A DNA stretch of 64,000 nucleotides from Neofusicoccum parvum (lineage: Eukaryota; Ascomycota; Dothideomycetes; Botryosphaeriales; Botryosphaeriaceae), in NCBI GenBank assembly GCA_020912385.1, contig CP087210.1:3038001-3102000 (forward strand). The letters are read 5' to 3'. This document shows positions 31,767 through 43,565 of this stretch, piece by piece. The translations under genes and the position numbers were made by a program. The notes beneath the pieces were generated by a model that had not been told where the DNA came from, did not search any database, and saw nothing but the letters and a program-made list of their open reading frames with translations. How positions within the stretch are numbered: position 1 is the first letter of the stretch; the number at the start of each line of letters is the position of its first letter.

Positions 31767-33451
31767 GCGGGTTTCCTAGACTGATGGGAGGTAAGTCAGC
31801 GGACTTTTTTGAGATTTGCTTGGATTGGGGAGATTGATACTTAGCGACTTTTCTTCTTTCTTATAATTTGGAGAACAGAAGGAAGAGAGACGGAAAGCGA
31901 AGGTAAGGGAAACTGTAGAGAAGGGATCATCGCAAGAGCAGGTAAGACGGGAACCAAGGGAGGCAGATTTGCTAAGACTTATTCGTTACGTTCGGAGCCG
32001 CGCGAGCGGCGCGTCGGCTTGTTATTACTACTACGACTCTTGTAGTTCAGCCTACCTCCCCAAAGTGTTGGGACACGCGGTACGGCGCCTTGTATTTTCC
32101 TCAGGTTCCCTCAGTAGATTTATGAACGGTCACGGCCTCTGCTTTAACCTTGCTCTTGAATCATGACGGGGCGCTGCGAATGACGTTCCCCCCCCCCTCT
32201 CCCAGGCTTATCACCCTCCGTCCCCCTTCCCGCTCTCGCGTGTTATTTTGACTTCCGCCCGTTCGCTCGTGATCCCTCGCGCACCCTTGCGCAACGCGGT
32301 CTCCTCTCCACGCCCAGTCCTCTTATCACTCCCACACCCACCACACCCCGCACGAAGCACCTTGCCCATCCTTCCTTCCCAACAAAAATCGCCCTTCTCC
32401 CCCTCCCCCGGCCCGATCCTCCCGCCCACCCCGGCCGTCGCTGTCAGATTGGCGCGAGCGAGCCGCTCGAGCATTGGCAAGGCGGCTGGATCGCTCGTCG
32501 AATGCGGCGTCTTTCGCGGATGGGGGGGTGCGGGGCGGGCGGCGCTGATTGGAGGGCGGGGGTTGCGCGGATGCGCGGGGTGCGATGCGTAAGCGACGGG
32601 CGGGTGGTGGGTTTCGTGGTGTTGGTGGTGGTGGTGGTGGTTTTTGGCATGTGAAAGTGCTTGCGGGTGGGATGGGTTCTTTGCGTCTGGGGTTGTCGAT
32701 GTGTGGGGGGGTGGGTGTGCGACGACGGGTCTTCGCGTCGACGTTGCGAACCCGGATCTCTGTCCTTTTCTGCAGTTGCAACACGGGCACACCCGTAAAT
32801 TTGTTGGCTTGGTATTTCTGTCTGATGTTACTGTGCTGTTTGCCCAAAGTCTTTAGTGTATTTGTTGAAGAGAAAGAGAAGAAGCAATTCAGAACCAATA
32901 ATCTACCATTGAAGGACCTGTTGTTTCCTTCTCAGTAAAGCCGAAGCAAAGTAAAAAAAATATAACGCCTGCTGCCATGCAAGAGCACTTATTGTAACCT
33001 CAATCCCCGCTTTCCAAGAGTTGTGCTGCAGCTCAGTTGAGCCATGCCAACCCCCTCCGACGAGCCTGAGCCTATCCAGCCGGCCCTGCATAAAGAAGAG
33101 AAAGACCGCAAATGGAACCCATAAATCTCCGCCAAATCCGTCCTCCAGGTCCGGTTTCCAGCCCAAGAAAGTAGCAAAAATAAATCCAAGCCTTATCCAG
33201 ATATCGCAAAGCGCCGAACCAAATTGCAGAAAACTTTTTCCATCCCGCCATCAAAGCCGTTTCCCTTCGTCGATATGCAAAAACCAAAACCGCAGCAGAA
33301 GATTCCACTGCACTTATCCGCAGAAATAGCGTCAACCTCGGCAACGCCTTCAACGGCGCTGGTGCCAGTCCAGTTTTCGAAGCCCGGTCTCCATCGCCGG
33401 CTTTCGAACCCCTCAGCCGCCCGCTATTTTTTTTTCTTTGCGCAACTTCAT
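31767..33451. other. convergent intergenic region
   Basis: 3' flanks of the glucoamylase and the 934-residue gene. It contains CT-rich tracts (32190-32420), a C-run near 32190 and a GTG run near 32620-32640. No gene was recognised. Confidence 0.5.
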
Positions 33452-36353
33452 TTAGGGATCCAGGAAGTTGATAGCCGCCGTGATGGCCGCCTCAGTCTCA
33501 CTCTCTGCACCGACCCCTTCATCTCCACGCTTGGGGCTAGCGCCACTGTCAATGCTCATATCAACACCTCGTGAAGCTGATTCGTGAGACGGGGCTGGCG
33601 AATGCCGAGAAGAAAGAGCCCGAGTAGAAGAAGTAGGCGAGAGTTTGGACGAAGTGGGTAGATTAGGAAGCTCAGGCGCAGGAGTCGTGTACTCCGGTGA
33701 ACCGCAGGACGATGCAACAGTTAGAGGAGAACCGCTGAGACGTGCCTTCTTGCTTGCAGGCTCCATCTCTGCGTCATGGTCAGGACCCTCGTCATCCGAT
33801 GAGGCACTCTCGCCAGATGAGATAATGGCCGAATGGTTGCGCTTCGAGCCAGTTGGGGAAGGAGATCCAACAGGAGAGTTTCGAGTGGTGTGGATGCTCT
33901 CCTGCTCGCTATCCTCGCTCGTATTTCCGTCGTCTGAATCGCCGCTGCCGTCCTTCTCCTCATCCTGCTCGTTCTCGCTGTCTTCTGGCTCAGGAAATCT
34001 CTTGATCCATTCGTCCCTCAATGCGTCGAGCTCAAACCCTTTCAGGTCCCACTCTAGGTCTTGGCCAGCCCAGAAGTTCATTTCTATTACTTGCGTTCGC
34101 TTTTTCCCCCGGAGCAGGTGCTCATTCTTAACCGCGTAGAGCATAATCTTACGCCTTGAGCCCCCATCCGCAATAAGGTCGACACCGGATGTTTTGTAGA
34201 AAGACTGTGCAAGATGAGCTACGAGAGCATTTGCACGAGAATCCGGCGTAAGTTCAGAGATGGCAACGAGTGACGCATCTGGGTATGGGGGATGACGAGG
34301 GGCCGCCTTGGCGGGCTCGCGTAGCGCGGTCTTCGGAGAGGAAGGCATACCAGCCTGGACTGAGGGAATTCTTGTGATAGATTCCTTTGCTGTCGAAGTA
34401 GAGTCTATCACAGTGTTCTCGAGAGACGACGCACCGCTCTTCTCCTCTGCCTCCCTCTTATTCTTAGCCCGCATATTGACAAACGCATCAATCTTCTTCA
34501 AGCTCAGCTCCCAGGTCAACTCATCACCGTCCCATCGGAACACGCCTCTCGTCGGCATCTGCGCTTGGCTGTCCTGTACCACTACAGGCATTGCAGAAAT
34601 AGCATGGAGTTTCAGCCTTTCCATAGCTTCAAGATTGTTAGTTAAGTTTCTCTTGTTTTTGATGAACCAGCAGGTGATAAGGTATGCAACAAGGGCGTTA
34701 ACCCGCGAATCCGGAGTTACGTCTGCACCATAGTTGTAGAAGGGTCTCTGCACTTTTGACCTCTGAGTATCTTTACAACCAGCAGATATCATCTGAGTAT
34801 CAGCCTTTGGAATGGAGGTAGGGATAGCAGCCTCAGTGGCGAGGTAGTCGTTCGTAGCCGCAGTATGATTTCCCTCGGCTTCTTCCTGCTTGATATTGGT
34901 CGTGGTCTCCTGAGTCTCCTGGATTTCCTTCCTCGGACTGTGCATGAGCATCTCCTGATGGAGCTGCAAGCTGGGGCCAGCATCGTCACTGTCATCCGCA
35001 TTACTGGGCCGAGTCTCTGCCGTCGTTTCCGCACTCTGGGCGAGTTTAGTGGGTTCCACAGGCTCTACAGGCTCCGCAAGATTCGTGGAAACAGGGGGGA
35101 CATGGTTGAGATAACCACCCGGCCGTGTTTGATTGGTGTCAATCGGAATGGGATTCTGGATGCGGTCGTTGATGCTGCCCTGGTGAAGCTGACGAAGTTG
35201 AGCATTGCGCTCACCGTTTACACCCGTCTGCTGAGACTGCTGAGAAGGAGGGACCAGATTCTGTTGAGCTTGTAATTGGGCAAAAGCCGTAGTGGAAGCC
35301 TGCAAAAAGGGAACGGTGACCTTAGAAAGAGCTGGATACGTCGAGGGAGGAAACAGTTCACCAGCCTTCGTCGTCAGCTTGACAATCAAGGATTTTTTCA
35401 CCGCGCCCATGTTTAGATCTCCGTCCTCTTGGATCCTTTCCTGCCTTATCGCGGCTGCCTCTTTCGTCAATTCCGCTTTCTTTTTCTTTGTAGCAGTCTT
35501 CGGCTTGTCCTCCTGCTTCAGAGTGACTCCAACAAATGCTGCAAGCCTATCTGCCATTGCCCAATCCGTGCTCTTTAGCTCTTTGATTTTAGCGATGCTT
35601 TGAGTGAGAGATGCCTGACGCCAGACCTCTGTCGCGGACGGACTGCACCATGGGCCCTGGCCTAGGGTCCGCAACAGCTCAGCTGTTCCCCGCGCTACCT
35701 CACGCGAGCGTTGCATCTCTTCCTTCGTCGGAGCCCAGCCGAACCAGCGAAGGAATGCTGCATGAGCATGTGCAAGTTGATCCTGACTCATCTTCGCTCG
35801 TGTGTCATAATAGTGAATAATTATTCTCCATTCTGTCTGACACTGCTCGGGCGTAAGGTCTTTTGGACGTGCGTTCGCGGAAATGGCGGCTCTTCCTGTC
35901 GAAGAAGGTACGGCGGGGATGGGAGCACTGTTGTAGTTTGTCTTCGCGGGTGGGGCGCGGACAATAGGGTTGCTTGTCATAGGTGCCGGGTCAAGACTCG
36001 TAGCTACCGGTTGGGCTGTGGTAGCGCTGGGCGTGCCGGTATTGGTGAGTGGGCCCTCGACCGAACCCGAACTGGTTGAGCCTAGATAACCATGTTAGTC
36101 ACATCATTCAAAGAGTAAGAGATATATCTGAAGATAAATGAAAGCCACCCAAATCATAGACAATCGACAGTCGCATACCTGGGAAAGCACTGGCAAGCAA
36201 TTGATCCCACCCTTGACCATCTGGTCCCATGATTTCGTCATATTCATCATAGATTGCTCTCGTCACCTGAATCTGGATATTGAGTAGCTCGGAGAGTCTG
36301 GCATGGGATGCCAGGTGGAGTGCCTGATTAATAGTGGGTGCTCTCGTAGCCAT
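33452..36353 (-). CDS. hypothetical protein with two copies of an unknown module
   Basis: Exons 36353-36179 and 36081-33452 with a 97-nt intron give 934 residues. The N-terminus (MATRAPTINQALHLASHARL...) is helical-looking. Residues near 110-180 contain a Trp-rich segment (WRIIIHYYDTRAKMSQDQL, FLRWFGWAP). Two related modules begin near residues 512 (DVTPDSRVNALVAYL) and 668 (ELTPDSRANALVAHL). Each continues with a basic helix and a Trp-rich strand (FRWDGDELTWEL, NFWAGQDLEWDL), spaced about 156 residues apart. The linkers are Gln/Ser/Pro-rich; a Glu/Asp/Ser-rich acidic stretch follows module 2, then a low-complexity tail. No catalytic motif or transmembrane segment is seen. A nuclear or scaffold role is possible but only a guess. 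No family recognised. Confidence 0.75.
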
Positions 36354-37287
36354 GCTGTGTGATTAAATGTTGTCCTGAATCGAACATTTAAGATTTTCCT
36401 TCGGTTGCTTAGTGGATGGCGTTAACTCAAGATCCCATCATATAATTGTGCAAGCACTCATCCAATGGGATTAGTCGGCGCAAGATTAGAAGAGGGTACG
36501 GATGGTTGGAGATAAGCGCAAATGGGTTGGCTGAGGCGTCGATTGCACTGTAGTTCTTCGCCAAAATAGTTTCGACGCGACTTGAGGCGCAAGTGATTGT
36601 AGGTGGAAGAAGATCTTGCGGAGTGACTTGGGTAATAATTCCAGGTAGGGGACGTTGTCGGGTGGCAATACCTTAGAATGCGATGTAGATGGATCGTGGG
36701 ATGATTGAGGTTGTTGGAGTTGGACTTCACATTCGCCGATCGGATTGTCGAGGCCAGTGATCGAGCGTTGAGCCTGTCCGACGAGGTGATGCGCCAGACA
36801 ACCTCGTGGAGTGAAGAATCGACTCCTAGAACGAGCTTGTGAAGCCGTTAGGCAAAATAAGTAGGTAGCAAAGGCAGAGGTAAGAAGAAAAAGTGGTAGA
36901 TCTGGGTCGACCTGGGCGGGGTCGAGGTGGAGGTTGAAGAAAGAAGGTTTAGTCTAGACAAGAAAGTTCGAGGCCTTGGTATGCCTGTGCCTGTTCAGGG
37001 TCCTGTGCCAGGTAGCATCGGGCACGGCATGTGATCACGATGCTCAACGCAAAACAAGGAAGGAGCCAGAGCATAGACATTGGGAAAACCAGACAGCCCA
37101 GTGCGACAACCGGCAAAAAGGAAGGAGGTAAGTCATGCCAAATTTGACCGCTGGATGCAACATGTCGAATAGATGTTAGATCAGTGCAGGGACAGTAAAT
37201 GCTTAGAAATAGGGGGCTTCGCTGCTAGATGTCTTGTCTAGATGGTCAAATCTGATGTAGCTGTTGAGGAACGAATGCCAAGCCTCT
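36354..37287. other. intergenic, no gene seen
   Basis: 5' flank of the 934-residue gene and 3' flank of pantothenate synthetase (both minus strand). A weak 90-codon minus frame near 36458-36730 has no support. Confidence 0.5.
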
Positions 37288-38394
37288 TCACGCAAGCGGC
37301 TTCAGGATGATGTTGTCAATCAGCCGCACTGGCACCTGTCCGTCACCAAGGCCCCCGTCTTCGCCCTGCTGAAAATGCTCAATGGGCTTCATCTTGATGG
37401 CGCTGCTCAGAATAGCGCCCCTCTTCTCATCCACAACATCCACCTCCTCAAGAGTATCCGGATCCGCCAGGGAAATGTAGTCCACGTCAAAAAGCGCCCT
37501 GTCCTTGGGTTCCAGCTCCTCCTGCTCCCGGATTTTGTTGTTCGTCAGGTCATGGGCCGGCCAGAGGATGTCATCCCGCCGCCTCTTCCCACTGCTGTAT
37601 TGCTCCTCCGCCTTCCACAACGCCTGAGACAGAATTGTTGAGACCTTGCGGCGCCGCGCACCGAGATAGACGTTCCGCGAGCTCATAGCCAACCCATCCT
37701 TCTCGCGCTCCGTGGGACCGATGCGGACTTGTGTTGGGATGTGGAAATCCTGGACCATGCGTCTGATGATGACCGTCTGCTGCACATCCTTCTGACCGAA
37801 GTAGACCTTGTCGGGCTGGACGATGTTGAACAGCTTGGTGCAGACAGTCGCGACACCGCGGAAGAAAACGGGGCGAGATGCGCCCTCCAGCTTGTTGGCC
37901 AGCGGGGTGATGGTGACAAAGCTGCCATGGCCATCGATCTCGGAGGACGGCGGCAAGGTCGGGTACATGACATTGGAGGTGGGCGCGAAAATGGTGGTGA
38001 TGCGGCCGCGGGCGGAGGAGACAGCCAGCTCCGAGTCCAGAGCGCGGAGCTTCTCGAGATCGGAGTCCCAGGTCTTCGGGTACGAATCGAGGTCCTCGTT
38101 GACGCCGAACTGCGTGGGATTGACGTAGATGGAAACAAAAATCTCGTCGTTTTCGGCGGCAGCCTGGCGCGCTAGAGACAGATGGCCGTCGTGCAGGGCG
38201 CCCATGGTGGGCACCATGCCGACGGATTTCCGAGCCAGGAGCTGGTCGCGTCGGTAGGCCCGCAGCGGCTCGACCTCGCGGAAGACTCGGAAAGGCTGGT
38301 GCTCGGGCATTGCCGTGCTGAACAGGCGGACGGAGGCTGAAAGGCTGGCCTTGGGGGAAGCGCGCAGCGACGCGCTGATGAAGTAGCGCAGCAT
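37288..38394 (-). CDS. PAN6: pantothenate synthetase (pantoate--beta-alanine ligase)
   Basis: Joins pantoate and beta-alanine with ATP to make pantothenate (vitamin B5), the precursor of coenzyme A. A single exon of 368 residues from the ATG at 38394. The open frame continues upstream but would run into the divergent helicase promoter. The class-I nucleotidyl-transferase motif appears in VPTMGALHDGHLSLAR (HxGH-type HDGH), followed by VNPTQFGVNEDLDSYP, FFRGVATVCTKLFNIVQPD, YFGQKDVQQ and the KMSKS-like SSRNVYL segment. The first 28 or so residues (MLRYFISASLRASPKASLS...) are Arg/Ser-rich and look like a mitochondrial targeting sequence. The ending is family-typical with an extended C-terminal domain. 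Confidence 0.93.
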   Translation of the reverse strand: MLRYFISASLRASPKASLSASVRLFSTAMPEHQPFRVFREVEPLRAYRRDQLLARKSVGMVPTMGALHDGHLSLARQAAAENDEIFVSIYVNPTQFGVNEDLDSYPKTWDSDLEKLRALDSELAVSSARGRITTIFAPTSNVMYPTLPPSSEIDGHGSFVTITPLANKLEGASRPVFFRGVATVCTKLFNIVQPDKVYFGQKDVQQTVIIRRMVQDFHIPTQVRIGPTEREKDGLAMSSRNVYLGARRRKVSTILSQALWKAEEQYSSGKRRRDDILWPAHDLTNNKIREQEELEPKDRALFDVDYISLADPDTLEEVDVVDEKRGAILSSAIKMKPIEHFQQGEDGGLGDGQVPVRLIDNIILKPLA

Positions 38395-38714
38395 TCTGGC
38401 GGCGGCGGAGGCAATTAGGTAAAAGGGGGGCGGTGTGGGTGTGCCAGGAGGGCGGCTCAGCCGGGATTGACGGAGATGGAAGGACAGAGCGAATCCATGG
38501 TGCTCGTGCGAAGGCTGTCGATGGTGTCGTGCTGCTGAGTGCGCGGTAGAGAAGCTCACGACCGGCGCGAGAACGGCACGGGCCGCGCGCACGTGATGGC
38601 GGCGTTTGCGCGCCTTAATTCCGCCGCGCTGCAGGAAATTTTGGCCGCCGAGCGCAACACCAGCGCCTCTCCGCACCTCCAGCGCCCCGGCCTCCACGCC
38701 CCGCCCCGCCCACC
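38395..38714. promoter_or_regulatory. bidirectional promoter, PAN6 / DBP7
   Basis: The 320 bp separate two divergent ATGs (38394 minus, 38715 plus), so the two genes must share or overlap promoters. The plus-side ATG has a CACC context. No clear TATA box was seen. Confidence 0.5.
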
Positions 38715-41006
38715 ATGGCCGACGATGGCATGCTGCTCAACTTCGACATTGGCGATGCGCCGCTCCTCGCGAAAACTACCTTCAAGGGCGGCCGCTGGAA
38801 GGACCGTCTGACCGCCAAAAAAGCTGCCCAGCGCCGCGACAAGAAACCCTCGAGACCCGCGCCTGGCGACGACGATGGCTCTGCCGAGCGCAGCGACCCG
38901 AGGCCTGTGAAGCGCCAGCGCGTGGACGACCAGTTCGGCCAGCAGTGGAACAACGGCCCGTCCGCAAGACCGAATCAAGCCCCCACGAAGAAGGGTCCGC
39001 CGAAGCAAGTCGTCTCGTCGCTGTTCACCTTCAACCCCGTCTCCACCACCAAGGGCGAGGCGCATCCGGACGAGGGAGACGCCATTGCTCCCAGTAACGC
39101 GCCGCTGTCGTCAGAGCTGGAGACTTTCACCTCGCTCGGCCTCTCCCCCACGCTCGCCGCCCACCTGCTGAACAAACTCTCAATCAAGGCACCTACCGCC
39201 ATTCAGAAGTCTGCCATACCCCAGTTGGTGAAGGATGACTCGGATGCATTCATACAGGCCCAGACCGGTTCCGGAAAGACGCTGGCCTACGTGCTGCCCA
39301 TTGTCCAACGACTCGTCATGCTTGGAAAGGATAAGGTGCACCGTGATTCGGGCCTGTTCGCCATCATTCTGGCCCCGACCCGCGAACTGAGCAAACAAAT
39401 TTCTGTGGTGTTGGAAAACGTGCTGCGCGCCACGAATTGGCTGGTCTCGGGCACTGTCATCGGTGGTGAGAAGAAAAAGTCGGAGAAGGCCCGAGTGCGG
39501 AAAGGCTTGAACATCCTCGTCGCAACACCAGGCCGACTGGTTGACCATCTTGAGCACACTGAGGCGTTGGATGTGTCGAATGTGCGGTGGTTGGTCCTGG
39601 ACGAGGGTGACAGGCTGATGGAGCTGGGATTCGAGAACGACATCCAGAAGATTGTCGGTTCTCTGAACCTGCGCATGAAGTCCAACAAGCACAGGATACC
39701 TGGCCTACCCGACAAGAGGATGACCATCTTATGTTCTGCAACCATGAAGATGAACGTGCAGCGCTTAGGTGAGATAAGTCTGAAGGAGGCCGTCCACATC
39801 CAGAACGAGTTAGCCGAGGAGGAGGAGAAGAAAGAGACTACCTTCTCGGCACCGGCACAGCTGCGCCAATCTTATGCCGTGGTACCTGCCAAGCTTCGGT
39901 TAGTCGCTCTAGTTTCTGTACTCAAGCGTGCCTTTGCGAGAAAAGGCAGCGTCATGAAGGTCATTGTCTTCATATCTTGCGCTGATTCGGTCGAATTCCA
40001 CTTCGAGGTTTTGGCACGGGAGAATAAGGAAGAGATCCAGGAAGGCGGTTCACAAGAGGAGACCAAGAAGGATGAGCAGAGAAAACCTTGGGAAAGGAGA
40101 CGCATGAACCCCGCCGACTCCAATAAGATCGAACCTATCACCACCAACCGCACCTCCGCTCCTTCACCCACCCTCTCTACGGACGATAACCCCGTCACCG
40201 TCTACAAACTTCACGGCTCACTTGCACAATCTCTTCGTACTTCTACTCTACAATCTTTCACCAAAAGCACTGCCCCGGCCGTTCTTGTCTGTACCGACGT
40301 CGCATCCCGTGGTCTCGATCTTCCCAATGTCGACTTCGTCATCGAATATGACCCCGCCTTCGCCCGTGACGACCATCTTCACCGTATCGGTCGTACAGCC
40401 CGTGCTGGCAAAGACGGCCGTGCCATGATCTTCCTCCAGCCCGGCGACGAAGAAGGCTACGTCGACATCCTCAAGCAAGACCGGCCGACCACCGACTCGG
40501 GCACCACCATCGGCCTCGTCCGGCACGACGCATCCGAGCTCCTCCGCAAGGCCTTCATGCCGGCCGGCGTCATCACGCGCTCCGCGTGGGAGGACGCGGC
40601 CACCAGCTGGCAGCTCGACGCCGAGCGCTGGGCCCTCGCCCACCCGGGCCGCCTCGAGCTGGCGCGCCGCGCCTACCAGAGCCACGTCCGCGCCTACGCA
40701 ACCCACGTCATGGCCGAGCGCGTTTACTTCAACATCAAGGAGCTGCACCTCGGCCACCTGGCCAAGGCGTTCGCCCTCCGCGACCGGCCCGGCGCCATCA
40801 AGGTGCCGGGGCTCCGGCCGGACGCGGCCAAGGGGAAGGAGGAGAAGGGCAAGAGGGTCAGGGAGAGGGCGGGGCACAGTGGTGGCGGGAAGAGCAGCGC
40901 GATGGAGGATGTGGCGGGTGGGACGGACGTGGATGCGGTGGGGAAGAAGATGAGGGCGATGGCGAGGAGGATGATGGGAGGTGCGGGGGAGTTCAATTTG
41001 GGTTGA
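38715..41006 (+). CDS. DBP7: ATP-dependent RNA helicase DBP7 (DEAD-box)
   Basis: Nucleolar RNA helicase for 60S ribosomal subunit assembly. A single exon encodes 763 residues. The basic N-terminal extension is followed by the Q-motif region (LSIKAPTAIQKSAIPQ), motif I AQTGSGKT (182-189), Ia PTRELSKQ, Ib ATPGRL, motif II as DEGD (296-299), and III SAT. The second domain has VLVCTDVASRGLDLPNVDFV and motif VI HRIGRTARAG. DEGD in place of DEAD and the phrase GDRLMELGFE are typical of the Dbp7/DDX31 branch. The C-terminal extension (AWEDAATSWQLDAERW..., then a Lys/Arg/Gly-rich end) fits the same branch. It is divergently paired with pantothenate synthetase. Confidence 0.93.
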   Translation: MADDGMLLNFDIGDAPLLAKTTFKGGRWKDRLTAKKAAQRRDKKPSRPAPGDDDGSAERSDPRPVKRQRVDDQFGQQWNNGPSARPNQAPTKKGPPKQVVSSLFTFNPVSTTKGEAHPDEGDAIAPSNAPLSSELETFTSLGLSPTLAAHLLNKLSIKAPTAIQKSAIPQLVKDDSDAFIQAQTGSGKTLAYVLPIVQRLVMLGKDKVHRDSGLFAIILAPTRELSKQISVVLENVLRATNWLVSGTVIGGEKKKSEKARVRKGLNILVATPGRLVDHLEHTEALDVSNVRWLVLDEGDRLMELGFENDIQKIVGSLNLRMKSNKHRIPGLPDKRMTILCSATMKMNVQRLGEISLKEAVHIQNELAEEEEKKETTFSAPAQLRQSYAVVPAKLRLVALVSVLKRAFARKGSVMKVIVFISCADSVEFHFEVLARENKEEIQEGGSQEETKKDEQRKPWERRRMNPADSNKIEPITTNRTSAPSPTLSTDDNPVTVYKLHGSLAQSLRTSTLQSFTKSTAPAVLVCTDVASRGLDLPNVDFVIEYDPAFARDDHLHRIGRTARAGKDGRAMIFLQPGDEEGYVDILKQDRPTTDSGTTIGLVRHDASELLRKAFMPAGVITRSAWEDAATSWQLDAERWALAHPGRLELARRAYQSHVRAYATHVMAERVYFNIKELHLGHLAKAFALRDRPGAIKVPGLRPDAAKGKEEKGKRVRERAGHSGGGKSSAMEDVAGGTDVDAVGKKMRAMARRMMGGAGEFNLG

Positions 41007-41909
41007 GCGGAGAGGGGGAGGGGGCGAAAGCTAGAAAAATAAATAATGCAGAGGATTATGATGGTACGCTTCGCTGTCGTGGTTGGGGTGAGAACGAGTC
41101 CGAGCTGGTTGGATGGTGGCCATGGAAGGCGAAATGGCAGCTTGGCACATGCTGATGTTGTACAAGATGCTGAATTGCCACGCCATGACATTCGATGTGG
41201 TTTCGGAGACCATGTGAATGGTGAAGATTGCTATCATCACATTACACAGCCATGCTGTCCAGCCTGCCTATGCTCCTCTGATGCTTCTCTGGCCAAAAGT
41301 CTGTCCATTAAAAGATCACGACTGACGAAAACGAGCTGCCAGACGTTTCACACGGACAGTTCCTGTAGAACATGGCGAATACCATGATCAGGCTCACGGT
41401 GAGAATATAAACCAAGATTGCGCGCCTGACGTTGTTAGTGCACCAGTCGGCTTTGACAGCCTGGCGAAGCGTCTGTCTGAACATTATCCGGACTATGTCC
41501 GCGGCGATCAGGAATATCATATTCTAGAAAAGCATTAGTAGATAGAGAATTCTGGCTATTCCGGAGCGAGGCTTCTGCTACGATGTTCGCCCTCCATCTC
41601 TTCTGGAAACGGCTCACAAGATCCACCAAATCATGAAAACCTCGAAGTAGAATGGCTCTTAGAATCTCTATTGTCTGCCACTGTGTACACTAATTTTCCT
41701 GGTCGATGACTGGAAGAGGGGAGACATCGACATGTGCAATATCACGAGGCTAGTAGGACATATTATGTTTCATACATCCATTCAACTTTCGCATTTTCAT
41801 TCCGGTGTTTTCAGCTTCATGCATGTACTAATCAAATATATCTAATCTCGTCTCAAGTGCCAGACGTATCCACTCTCTCCAGCGTTACACAAAGCCTCCA
41901 TCCACATAT
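41007..41909. other. convergent intergenic region with a weak membrane-like ORF
   Basis: 3' flanks of DBP7 and ASA1. A 70-codon minus-strand frame with a true ATG (41520 to 41308) encodes one hydrophobic segment (AILVYILTVSLIMVFAMFY). It could be an exon or remnant of a membrane protein, but nothing joins it to other exons. AT-richer DNA lies around 41640-41870. Confidence 0.3.
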
Positions 41910-43565
41910 TCAAAAAACCTCCCACAAACTAACCTTCCCATCCTTCGACCCAGCCGCAAGCCAATGCACCGCTCTCACCCTGTCCTCCCTCCTCGACCGC
42001 ACTGTCGTCCTGCCCACCCGGCTTCCCCCACCTCCCGCCCTGACAACCGCACCGCCATCTCCAGACCCCCCATCCTCCTCCGTCCCTCCCTCATCACCCA
42101 ACCCACCTCCCTCGCCCTCATCTCCCCCCTCCGCCGCACCCACGTCCGCAAACGCCACAGCGTAGCATCCCTCCTTATGCCACGCCAGCACCGCCACCTC
42201 CCTCACGCTCCTCGCGCTGTACACCCTCACCCGGCCGTCCCAGCCGGCCGTGGCCAGGATGCGGCCGTCCGAGCGGACGGTGACGGACTGCTGGCCGGAG
42301 TGCTTGGTGTGGGTCGCCTTGACGGGCGTGGCGGGGGCGGGATTGGGCTGGGGCGGTGGGAGGGCGGGGGAGCCGTGCGGAGGGTGGGAGGTCAGGGCGG
42401 CGGTGAGGAGGGATTTGGGGTTGGCGTCCGAGCTGGGTGGTGGGGCGGGGTGGGTGGTGGGTGTGGGCGGTGCGGAGGGGGAGGGTGGGGGCAGGGAGGA
42501 GAGCGGGACGGTGTGTTTGGCGATGAGGTCGTCGGCGCCGGAGGTGAAGAATTCGAGGGTCTGGGAGGGGGTGGGGGAGGGGGAGAGGGAGAGGATGGGC
42601 TGGGTGTGCGGTTGGCTGGTGTAGATGGGCGTCCAGGTGTGCGCGCTGGTGTTGAAGGCGTGGACGGCGACGGCGCCGCATTCGTAGGCGGAGATGCAGT
42701 GGAGCGGGGTGGGGGTGGAGGGGCAGACGATCAGGGAGAGAGCCATGGTCATCCCTGCGGTCCGGATTAGATGCGTCCTGAGCGCGAGGCTGGAATGTGG
42801 CGGGCGGTACCTGTCTTTCGACCTAAATTTGGAACAGAGCTCACGCGCCGCTCGCTGGGGAGCTGGAAGATGTCGACCTCGTCATCCTTGGTGCTAGGAA
42901 CGGCGATTAGTATCGAGGTGGACGTCGCGTCAGGCGACGCTGGCGGCTCAGGACACATGGCGAAAGAGCAGAAGTTCAGCGTGTTGACTTTGAGAGAATG
43001 TAGGAGCCATGGCTGCTTGCGGTCGGCGGTGGTGTCGTCGACTGGCAGAGCTGTTGAGAAGGTGCTTTCATCTGCAGGGCTCAGCTGCCAGACGCGGAGG
43101 TGGAAGTCCCGTCCATGACTGTCACGGGCGAGCCATCAGCAGATGCCGCGGCGGAGGAGAGAGCACGAGAGGCGACAAATCAAGAGGTCTGTATTTGTAG
43201 GCTGAGATGGGTGGTGCAGCGGTGGCCCGTTGCTTTTTCCACAGCTGAGCAGCATTTCCCGTTTGGGAAGAAAATGCAAGGGAGAAACAGGAAACATACG
43301 AGATGATGTTGTCTTCACCCCAGGTGCCGAAGCCCAGGACGGCGCCTTCATGGGCATGCCAGACGGCCACGGCACGCTTGGTTGCGATATCCCAGAGCAC
43401 AACCCAGCCGTCAGCGTCGCCCGTCAGCAGTCGCGAGTTGTGGCGCACAAAGCGCGCAGCATGCACCTGGGCGGCATGCCCGCGGAGAACATAAGCGGGC
43501 TGAGCGGGCGGACGCTCGGGGTGCGGGCGCTGGGCGTCGCTGCGCCGGGGCGAGGCCGCGGCCAT
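41910..43565 (-). CDS. ASA1: ASTRA-associated protein 1 (WD40 repeat)
   Basis: WD40 beta-propeller subunit associated with the ASTRA (Tra1/TTT-Rvb) chromatin and PIKK-maturation complex. Exons 43565-43300, 43118-42811 and 42754-41910 join in phase and give 472 residues. Introns are 181 and 56 nt; the first is long for this locus. WD-like repeats: [14 protein letters not shown]...[31 protein letters not shown], split by intron 1; [61 protein letters not shown] at the very end. Low-complexity Pro/Ser and Gly/Glu insertions lie in blades 5-7. The last repeat ending exactly at the stop is characteristic of Asa1. Name given by pattern similarity. Confidence 0.85.

Noticed and set aside
41964..42770. 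268-codon ORF antisense to ASA1
   Set aside because: Gly/Arg-rich shadow of the ASA1 Pro/Ser-rich exon.
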